The notes under the pieces were generated by a model. It made no database searches. It worked only from the letters and a program-made list of their open reading frames with translations, and had not been told where the DNA came from. Positions 1 through 5,190 of a DNA stretch of 5,190 bases are shown piece by piece. Source of the stretch: Bacillota bacterium (lineage in GTDB: Bacteria; Bacillota; Clostridia; Peptostreptococcales; Anaerovoracaceae); contig JAFYKS010000343.1 in NCBI GenBank assembly GCA_017537495.1, forward strand, positions 1 through 5,190, given 5' to 3'. A program made the translations under genes and the position numbers. Each line of letters opens with the position of its first letter. Positions within the stretch are counted from its first letter, which is position 1.

Positions 1-42
1 AAAGAAACGGAAACCATAAAGAAATGGCTTGCTGAAGAGTGA
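1..42 (+). CDS. 3' end of an unidentified upstream gene (partial)
   Basis: Frame 1 is open from the left edge and ends at TGA (40-42), giving the C-terminal tail KETETIKKWLAEE. The other two forward frames close at 16-20 and 33-35. The tail is charged and looks like the end of an amphipathic helix. Thirteen residues are too few to assign a family. In Bacillus and some relatives a DUF1934 gene (ywiB) lies just before argS, but nothing here confirms that identity. The 29-nt gap to argS holds only its ribosome binding site, which suggests co-transcription. It could also be a chance open frame. Confidence 0.5.
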   Translation, partial: KETETIKKWLAEE

Positions 43-56
43 GCTAGTACGAAAAA

Positions 57-62
57 AGGGAG
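57..62 (+). promoter_or_regulatory. Ribosome binding site of argS
   Basis: The AGGGAG stretch lies 9 nt before the ATG at 72. In-frame TAG at 45-47 closes the frame upstream with no other start codon between, so this site and the ATG fix the argS start. Confidence 0.75.
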
Positions 63-71
63 ACGATAAAA

Positions 72-1790
72 ATGGTAAACTTTAAGGTAGAAATCAGCAA
101 GCTGATTGCAGAGCAGGTTGCAGACCTGACTGCTGAAGAAATTCAGTCCATGATGGAAGTTCCTCAGGACACAAAGATGGGTGACTATGCGTTCCCATGC
201 TTCAAGCTGGCAAAGACTCTGCGCAAGGCACCTCCACTGATTGCAAAGGGAATTGCCGAAGCAATCAGCGGCAATACCATGTTCGCAAAGGTTGAACAGG
301 TAAATGCATACGTAAATATGTTTATTTCCAGAGAAAGCTTCGTAGGTGATGTGGTAACTTCCGTGCTGACGGAAGGCGCAGAATTCGGTAAGACCAACCT
401 GGGCGACGGAGCCAATGTGGTAGTGGACTTCTCCTCTCCTAACATTGCAAAGCCGTTCCATATCGGTCATATCCGTTCTACCGTTATCGGTAATGCAATA
501 TCCAAAATCTACCGCGCTCTGGGTTACAATGTAATCGGTGTAAACCATCTGGGTGACTACGGTACTCAGTTCGGTAAGATGATCGTTGCATACCGTCACT
601 GGGGTAACAGAGAAGACGTTATCAACGAACCAATCAAGACTCTGCTGGAATACTACACCAAGTTCCATGTAGAAGCAGAATCTCATCCGGAACTGGAAGA
701 CGAAGCGAGAGAAACTTTCGCCAAGCTGGAAGCCGGTGCACCGGAAGAAAAGGAATTATGGCAGTGGTTCCGCGATGAATCCCTGAAGGAATTCAACCGC
801 GTATACGATCTGCTGGGCATTACTTTTGAATCCTATGCAGGTGAATCTTTCTATTCCGATAAGATGCCTGCAGTAATTCAGGAAATGCGTGACAAGAACC
901 TGCTGGTACCATCTCAGGGTGCAGAAATCGTAGAATTGGGTCAGTTCGGTCTGACCGACGCACCGGTTATCAAGTCTGACGGTTCTTCCATCTATATTAC
1001 AAGAGATATCGCTGCTGCAAAGTACAGAATGGATACCTATAACTTCGTAAAGGACATCTATGTTGTAGCTTCTCAGCAGAACCTCCACTTCCAGCAGCTG
1101 AAGAGAATCATCGAGCTGATGGGTTATGAATGGACTAAGGATATCGTTCACGTACCGTTCGGTCTGGTAAGCCTGGAAGAAGGTACCATGTCCACAAGAC
1201 ACGGCCGTGTAGTATTCCTGGAAGATGTACTGAATAAGGCAATCGAAGAAACACGTAAGATTATTCAGGAAAAGGGCGTAGCTACTGACAATATCGAAGA
1301 AACTGCAAAGATGGTCGGTGTTGGCGCGGTAGTATTCAACGAACTGTCCAATAACAGAATCAAGGACTATGTATTCAGCTGGAACAAGGTTCTGGACTTC
1401 AACGGTGAAACCGGTCCTTACGTACAGTACACCTATGCAAGATGTGCAAGCGTACTGAGAAACGCTGGCGAAGAAGCTGCTGCAAAGGCTGCAGATACAT
1501 CTGCAGTAAAGGCAGAATACCTGACCAGCGAAAGTGCTTACCAGCTGGCAAGACTGCTGTACCAGCTGCCTGAAATCATCATCGATGCTGGTGATAAGTA
1601 CGAACCTTCCATCGTTACCAGACATATCGTGGACATCGCACAGGGCTTCAACCGCTTCTATCATGATGAACACATTCTGGTTGATAACGAAGAAGAAAAG
1701 ACTGCTAAGCTGGCTCTGGTGCTGGCTGCAAAGACTGCAATCAGAAACGGCCTGGCACTGCTGGGTATGGATGCACCGGAACGTATGTAG
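72..1790 (+). CDS. argS: Arginyl-tRNA synthetase (class I), complete
   Basis: Charges tRNA-Arg with arginine using ATP in the cytosol; EC 6.1.1.19. At 572 aa it is of normal family length. Residues 1 to about 90 look like the ArgRS-specific N-terminal domain that contacts the tRNA D-loop, including the conserved run around MGDYAFPCFKLAK (36-48). The Rossmann catalytic core carries the HIGH signature at 130-133, inside the block SSPNIAKPFHIGH. The KMSKS position reads TMSTR (372-376), lacking the first lysine and the later lysine. Such degeneracy is common in ArgRS, where a lysine just before HIGH (here K127) is thought to compensate. The block FNGETGPYVQYTYAR around 444-456 leads into the helical DALR anticodon-binding domain, which ends in the typical LLGMDAPERM. 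Codon use is strongly biased (AAG, CTG, GGT, CGT/AGA), as expected for a well-expressed gene. It is 22 nt upstream of a radical SAM gene and probably shares its transcript. Confidence 0.98.
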   Translation: MVNFKVEISKLIAEQVADLTAEEIQSMMEVPQDTKMGDYAFPCFKLAKTLRKAPPLIAKGIAEAISGNTMFAKVEQVNAYVNMFISRESFVGDVVTSVLTEGAEFGKTNLGDGANVVVDFSSPNIAKPFHIGHIRSTVIGNAISKIYRALGYNVIGVNHLGDYGTQFGKMIVAYRHWGNREDVINEPIKTLLEYYTKFHVEAESHPELEDEARETFAKLEAGAPEEKELWQWFRDESLKEFNRVYDLLGITFESYAGESFYSDKMPAVIQEMRDKNLLVPSQGAEIVELGQFGLTDAPVIKSDGSSIYITRDIAAAKYRMDTYNFVKDIYVVASQQNLHFQQLKRIIELMGYEWTKDIVHVPFGLVSLEEGTMSTRHGRVVFLEDVLNKAIEETRKIIQEKGVATDNIEETAKMVGVGAVVFNELSNNRIKDYVFSWNKVLDFNGETGPYVQYTYARCASVLRNAGEEAAAKAADTSAVKAEYLTSESAYQLARLLYQLPEIIIDAGDKYEPSIVTRHIVDIAQGFNRFYHDEHILVDNEEEKTAKLALVLAAKTAIRNGLALLGMDAPERM

Positions 1791-1800
1791 CGAATCTTTT

Positions 1801-1807
1801 AGGAGAG
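1801..1807 (+). promoter_or_regulatory. Ribosome binding site of the first radical SAM gene
   Basis: AGGAGAG lies 5 nt before the ATG at 1813. It decides the start: the same frame stays open upstream to an ATG at 1534, but that would overlap argS by 257 nt and has no comparable site. Confidence 0.8.
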
Positions 1808-1812
1808 ACAAT

Positions 1813-2685
1813 ATGCGTTATATTGGCAATATTTACAGGCCTCCAAGTGAGGCCTACAGCCTTCTGGTTCAGGTAACCATCGGCTGTACTCATAATAAAT
1901 GTACCTTCTGCAACATGTTCAAGGCAAAGCAGTTCCGGGTGCGTGACCCGCAGGAAGTGCTGGAAGATCTGGCTTGGGCGAGACAGAAGTACAGAAGGGT
2001 GGACAGAATCTTCCTCTGTGACGGCGATGCTCTCTGTCTGACCAACAGCAAGCTGCTGGTTATCCTGAACTATATTAAAGAGCATTTCCCTGAGTGTGAG
2101 AGAGTGACTGCTTACGGACGTGCTTCCCAGGCACTCCGCAAAACCGACGAAGAACTTCAGGAACTCCGTGCCCATGGCATGACTATGGTCTATGTGGGTG
2201 CAGAATCCGGAAGTGCACGCGTTTTGGAAAAAGTCAACAAGGGTGAAACACGTGAAGAACTGATTGAAGGCGTACAGAAGCTGGAACGCAACGGAATCCA
2301 GACATCCGTAACCTTTATCAGCGGCCTTTCCGGACAGGACGGATGGGAAGAACATGCCATTGAGACCGGTAAGATGATTGCAGAAATGAACGCATCCTAC
2401 GTGAGCCTGCTGACTCTCATGCTGGAACATCCGGCACCGATGCTGGAAGAACTGCGTAACGGAACCTTCCAGTACCTTACACCGGAACAGGTCCTGCAGG
2501 AAACCGCTTTGATGATGGAATATGCCAGACCGGAAAAATCCTGCGTATTCCGAAGCAATCATGCATCCAACTATGTTTCTCTTCGTGGAAACCTGCCGGA
2601 AGACAATGACCGTTTCATCGAAGAACTGCATCGCTGCATGAAGAACCGCGGCATGCTGAAAGACGAAAGATTCCGCGCACTGTAA
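1813..2685 (+). CDS. Radical SAM protein with CX4CX2C cluster motif, function unknown
   Basis: A 290-aa cytosolic protein predicted to bind a [4Fe-4S] cluster and S-adenosylmethionine and to start a radical reaction on an unknown substrate. The cluster cysteines are C25, C30 and C33 in GCTHNKCTFC, with four residues rather than the usual three between the first two. The aromatic residue before the last cysteine (F32) fits the superfamily. Further marks are FLCDGDAL (67-74), in the place of the SAM-binding GGE motif; YVGAESGS (127-134), followed by LEKVNKG (138-144) as in many Elp3/MiaB-like radical SAM barrels; and FRSNHASNY (246-254) near the C-terminus. From memory, the opening YRPPSEA, DGDAL and FRSNHASNY belong to a widespread, uncharacterised group of radical SAM proteins within COG1032. 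No extra cluster domain, B12 domain or TRAM domain is visible, and no signal peptide. The start at 1813 is set by a good ribosome binding site. It sits 22 nt after argS and 17 nt before another radical SAM gene of a different family, so co-transcription is likely. The superfamily call is firm; the substrate is unknown. Confidence 0.93.
   Translation: MRYIGNIYRPPSEAYSLLVQVTIGCTHNKCTFCNMFKAKQFRVRDPQEVLEDLAWARQKYRRVDRIFLCDGDALCLTNSKLLVILNYIKEHFPECERVTAYGRASQALRKTDEELQELRAHGMTMVYVGAESGSARVLEKVNKGETREELIEGVQKLERNGIQTSVTFISGLSGQDGWEEHAIETGKMIAEMNASYVSLLTLMLEHPAPMLEELRNGTFQYLTPEQVLQETALMMEYARPEKSCVFRSNHASNYVSLRGNLPEDNDRFIEELHRCMKNRGMLKDERFRAL
1837..1855 (+). other. Perfect 7-bp inverted repeat (hairpin) inside the start of the first radical SAM gene
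   Basis: AGGCCTC (1837-1843) and GAGGCCT (1849-1855) are exact reverse complements around the 5-nt loop CAAGT. The hairpin begins 24 nt after the start codon, over codons 9-15 (RPPSEAY). No T-run follows, so it is not a rho-independent terminator. It could slow early elongation or affect mRNA stability, or simply arise from the codons of a conserved peptide. Confidence 0.45.
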
Positions 2686-2690
2686 GACGC

Positions 2691-2699
2691 GGAAAGGTG
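2691..2699 (+). promoter_or_regulatory. Ribosome binding site deciding the start of the B12-type radical SAM gene
   Basis: GGAAAGGTG partly matches the anti-Shine-Dalgarno complement (AGGTGAT is intact at 2696-2702). It lies just before ATG 2703. A GTG at 2697 is in frame but sits inside this site, so the ATG at 2703 is the better start. Confidence 0.7.
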
Positions 2700-2702
2700 A
2701 TT

Positions 2703-4241
2703 ATGAAAATATTACTGACGACGTTAAATTCCAAATACGTCCATTCCAACCTGGCGCTGAAGTATCTTTATACGGTGGTGGCAGGGGAATACAGCGATGT
2801 GGAAATCCGTGAATTTACCATAAATCAGGATCTTTCCTACATCTATACGGAACTTGTAAGAGCAAACTGTGACATGGTTTGCTTTTCCTGTTACATATGG
2901 AATATTGAAAAAATAAAACAGCTGGCCAGTGACCTGAAGAAAGCCATGCCATCCATCAAAATCTGCCTCGGCGGACCGGAAGTATCGGCGGATGGTCCGG
3001 CTTTCGCTGTGGAAAATCCATGGGCAGACTACATTCTCTGCGGGGAAGGAGAATATCCTTTTTACCGGCTCTGCCAGGTGCTGGAAGAAAGCCGTAAGCA
3101 CGAATGTGATCCGCCGCCGGAAGAACTTCTGCAGACTGTACCAGTACTGATTTACCGGGGCTTTGACGGAAAGGTCTACGTCAATGAGCAGATGGAACCG
3201 ATGGACTTTAACCACATTCCGTTTCCGTATTCCATTCTGGACTGCAAGGCCGATCAGGTGGTTTACTATGAGTCGGTCCGTGGCTGTCCGTTCCGCTGCA
3301 GCTACTGCCTGTCTTCCATCGACAAGAGAATGCGGCCGCTTCATCTGGACCGGGTGAAGGCAGAGCTGGGATATTTTCTGCATAAGAAGGTTATGCAGGT
3401 CAAATTTATCGACCGTACATTTAACTACGATAAAGAGCGTGCCATGGAAATCTGGCGTTATCTGATGGAAAATGATAATGGCGTGACCAACTTCCACTTT
3501 GAAATCTGCGGTGATCTGCTGGATAAGGCGGCTCTGGATCTGCTCCGCGGCGCCAGAAAAGGTCTTTTTCAGTTCGAAATCGGGATTCAGTCCTGCAATC
3601 CGGAGACACTGCTTGCAGTGAACCGGAAAGAAAATGTCTACCCGATTCTCTATAATGTGGAACAGCTGATGAAGCTGGGCAATATTCACATTCATGTAGA
3701 TCTGATTGCCGGTCTTCCGTACGAGACCTATGAGCTTTTTAGCCGTTCATTCAACAAAGTCTACGCACTTCGGGCGGATATGCTCCAACTGGGATTCCTG
3801 AAGGTTCTGGGCGGTACTCCGATTCGTGAGCAGCAGGAACAGTTCGGCATTATTTACCGTGACCGTGCACCGTACGAAGTGATCCGTACTGATGACATCC
3901 GGGCAGAAGAACTGTCCAGATTGCATATGATTGAGCATGTACTGGACATCTATTACAATCGGGGTGGCTTCACACGGACTGTGGACTATCTGATTGCGGA
4001 AACAGGACTTGGTGCCTTTGGATTCTACGAAAAATTGGCAGAGTACTATTATGACTGCGATTATCAGCACCGCAGCCGCAAAAAAGAAGATCAGTACCGT
4101 ATTCTGCGCAAATACGCATACACCCTGGGCGAAGCAGCAGGGCGGGCAGCAGAGATTTTGCTGGGAGAAGACCTGGCGGAACATTTTAACGAAGAAGAAC
4201 AGAAGCGCTTCTATAAGAAGGGCTGGGAGGTTATACAATGA
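2703..4241 (+). CDS. B12-binding-domain radical SAM protein with DUF4080-like C-terminus
   Basis: A 512-aa cytosolic iron-sulfur enzyme of the class with an N-terminal cobalamin-binding domain (COG1032 type). Residues 1 to about 140 form the Rossmann-like B12 domain: it opens with MKILLTTLNSKYVHSNLAL, and carries LGGPE (89-93) and GEGE (114-117). The DxHxxG motif that supplies a histidine ligand to cobalt is absent, as in many radical SAM B12 domains. The radical SAM barrel follows, with C195, C199 and C202 in GCPFRCSYC, a canonical CX3CX2C motif. FEIGIQS (291-297) and HVDLIAGLP (331-339) are typical later-barrel strands. Residues of about 375-510 resemble the DUF4080 region that I recall following this type of barrel. 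Related B12 radical SAM enzymes perform methylations or rearrangements, but I know of no proven reaction for this subgroup. The ATG at 2703 is chosen over the GTG at 2697, which lies within the ribosome binding site. Arginine CGG and glycine GGA are commoner here than in argS, suggesting weaker expression. The stop overlaps the start of the TPR gene by 4 nt. Confidence 0.93.
   Translation: MKILLTTLNSKYVHSNLALKYLYTVVAGEYSDVEIREFTINQDLSYIYTELVRANCDMVCFSCYIWNIEKIKQLASDLKKAMPSIKICLGGPEVSADGPAFAVENPWADYILCGEGEYPFYRLCQVLEESRKHECDPPPEELLQTVPVLIYRGFDGKVYVNEQMEPMDFNHIPFPYSILDCKADQVVYYESVRGCPFRCSYCLSSIDKRMRPLHLDRVKAELGYFLHKKVMQVKFIDRTFNYDKERAMEIWRYLMENDNGVTNFHFEICGDLLDKAALDLLRGARKGLFQFEIGIQSCNPETLLAVNRKENVYPILYNVEQLMKLGNIHIHVDLIAGLPYETYELFSRSFNKVYALRADMLQLGFLKVLGGTPIREQQEQFGIIYRDRAPYEVIRTDDIRAEELSRLHMIEHVLDIYYNRGGFTRTVDYLIAETGLGAFGFYEKLAEYYYDCDYQHRSRKKEDQYRILRKYAYTLGEAAGRAAEILLGEDLAEHFNEEEQKRFYKKGWEVIQ
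4225..4230 (+). promoter_or_regulatory. Ribosome binding site of the TPR gene
   Basis: GGGAGG lies 7 nt before the ATG at 4238, inside the last codons of the upstream radical SAM gene. With the ATGA overlap it supports translational coupling. Confidence 0.8.
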
Positions 4242-5190
4242 GCAATAAAATCGAGGACCGTATCGGTTATTACCTGGTACCCCATCTGGAAGACTATGTT
4301 TTTGATGAACTGTCCGATGGGTACCTGGACCGTGCAGGCATTGCCGACATTATGATGGGCGTGCCGGTTCCTATTAATAAGAAGAAAATGATGAAGCTGA
4401 CCACCGTGGACATGGCGAGAGCGATGGCTTTCGTAATCGGCTGTGACCCGAATTTTGATTATGCACAGAATTATATCGCTTACATCAAGCGTATGTTTGG
4501 CGATGAGTTCGTCAAAGCATTAATTGCTGACGGTGTGGACGGTGCAGTGAAGCATGACTACGATTATGCCTGCATTCAGTTCCGTGCAGCCATGCTGATC
4601 GATCCGGGCAATGTGGATGCAATGTACTGCTACGCACGTGCCTGCAAGGACGCTTATGAACTGGGCGAAGATGAAGACTTCGTTGGACGCTTCAAGGCGG
4701 AATCCCTGGATGCTTTCGAGCAGGTGACACTGCGTAAGCCTGATTTTGCAGAAGCATATTACTTCCTGGGCTATGGATATCTGAATCTGGGTCTGTATGT
4801 GAAGGCACAGCTGACATGGAAGGACTATCTGAAGCTGACCGAAGATCAGAAGGAAGAAGAAGCAGTGAAGGAACTGCGTAAGGACGTTCAGGTACGTCTG
4901 GCTGATCTGGAAGAACCGGTAAAGGTGGAACAGGGTTACAACCTGGTTCTGTCCGGCCGTTTTGAAGAAGGTATCGAAGCACTGGTTCCATATAAGGAAG
5001 GCAAGTACAAAGACTGGTGGCCTCTTTGGTACTACCTGGGCATTGCATATGCGGAACTGGGCATGAACGAAGAGGCAGTAAGCCATCTGCGTCACGTTCT
5101 GCAGCTGTCTCCAAGCAACCTGGAAACCATGGAAGACCTGGTGAAGGTGTACCGCCGTATGGGTGACGAAGATATGGCTGCCAAGTACGA
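4238..5190 (+). CDS. Tetratricopeptide-repeat protein, 5' part (runs off the right edge)
   Basis: An open frame starts at ATG 4238, overlapping the preceding stop as ATGA, and continues for 317 codons with no stop before the window ends. Residues 1 to about 95 form a region I do not recognise, with a basic patch NKKKMMK (47-53). TPR-like helix pairs follow: about 98-131, with IQFRAAMLIDPGN at its end; about 171-200, AYYFLGYGYLNLGLYVKA; and the clearest at about 261-292, WYYLGIAYAELGMNEEA then HLRHVLQLSP. Another begins at 294. A charged helix (202-226) separates the middle repeats. There is no signal peptide or membrane segment, so it should be cytosolic. TPR arrays bind protein partners, so it may be a scaffold or adaptor; its partner is not shown. 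Codon use returns to an argS-like bias (CTG, AAG, GGT, CGT), suggesting good expression. Coupling to the B12-type radical SAM gene hints at a functional link. The full length and any C-terminal domain lie outside the window. Confidence 0.9.
   Translation, partial: MSNKIEDRIGYYLVPHLEDYVFDELSDGYLDRAGIADIMMGVPVPINKKKMMKLTTVDMARAMAFVIGCDPNFDYAQNYIAYIKRMFGDEFVKALIADGVDGAVKHDYDYACIQFRAAMLIDPGNVDAMYCYARACKDAYELGEDEDFVGRFKAESLDAFEQVTLRKPDFAEAYYFLGYGYLNLGLYVKAQLTWKDYLKLTEDQKEEEAVKELRKDVQVRLADLEEPVKVEQGYNLVLSGRFEEGIEALVPYKEGKYKDWWPLWYYLGIAYAELGMNEEAVSHLRHVLQLSPSNLETMEDLVKVYRRMGDEDMAAKY

Noticed and set aside
756..1811. Long antisense open frame (351 codons) opposite argS
   Set aside because: It mirrors argS exactly, has no ribosome binding site or recognisable protein content, and is rich in Cys, Phe and Gln as expected from the reverse complement of biased codons.
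1534..1812. N-terminal extension of the first radical SAM protein to ATG 1534
   Set aside because: It would overlap the DALR domain of argS by 257 nt and adds Trp/Cys-rich sequence unlike the family; the ATG at 1813 has a strong ribosome binding site and the family's usual opening.
1791..1812. Possible terminator or promoter between argS and the next gene
   Set aside because: The 22-nt gap has a short T-run but no hairpin before it, and no room for a -35/-10 pair; it is filled by the ribosome binding site.
1741..2631. Antisense open frame (296 codons) opposite the first radical SAM gene
   Set aside because: The sense strand carries clear radical SAM motifs; the antisense product shows no family features and spans a gene junction.
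2724..3695. Antisense open frame (323 codons) opposite the B12-type radical SAM gene
   Set aside because: A shadow produced by codon bias of the sense gene; no motif or start signal.
3994..4248. 84-codon + strand frame across the radical SAM/TPR junction
   Set aside because: Out of frame inside a well-supported gene, with no ribosome binding site and low-complexity content.
4520..5114. Two antisense open frames over the TPR region
   Set aside because: The + strand frame from 4238 stays open to the edge, begins with an ATGA overlap and shows TPR signatures; the antisense frames lack any support.

Overview
This window is a compact, single-strand block of bacterial coding DNA. It reads as part of one operon on the + strand. 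G+C is close to half by eye, spacers are very short, each full start has a purine-rich Shine-Dalgarno site, and CTG is the dominant leucine codon. The ArgRS type (clostridial-style, beginning MVNFKVEI) and the two radical SAM families point to an anaerobic member of the Bacillota, perhaps Negativicutes or Clostridia. That placement is inference and no genus can be read from the window.

Layout: positions 1-42 are the last 13 codons of an unidentified upstream gene. Positions 72-1790 are argS, arginyl-tRNA synthetase, complete at 572 aa. Positions 1813-2685 encode a 290-aa radical SAM protein with a CX4CX2C cluster motif. Positions 2703-4241 encode a 512-aa radical SAM protein with an N-terminal cobalamin-binding-like domain and a DUF4080-type C-terminus. 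From 4238 to the right edge runs the 5' part of a tetratricopeptide-repeat (TPR) protein that has no stop codon in the window. The gaps are 29, 22 and 17 nt, followed by a 4-nt ATGA overlap. No promoter or rho-independent terminator is convincing anywhere, so transcription probably enters from the left and leaves to the right. There is no gene-free stretch over 30 nt, and no tRNA, rRNA, CRISPR, insertion sequence or long repeat is apparent.

How the genes relate: argS is a housekeeping translation gene. The next two genes encode iron-sulfur radical enzymes of unknown substrate from clearly different families, so they are not a recent duplication. The second is translationally coupled to a cytosolic TPR protein that could act as a scaffold. 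A shared modification pathway for the two radical SAM proteins and the TPR protein is a reasonable hypothesis from gene order alone, but the sequence does not prove it. Chance adjacency of housekeeping-like genes is the main alternative. The most interesting points are the widened CX4CX2C motif, the tandem unlike radical SAM genes coupled to a TPR gene, and a perfect 7-bp hairpin just inside the first radical SAM gene.
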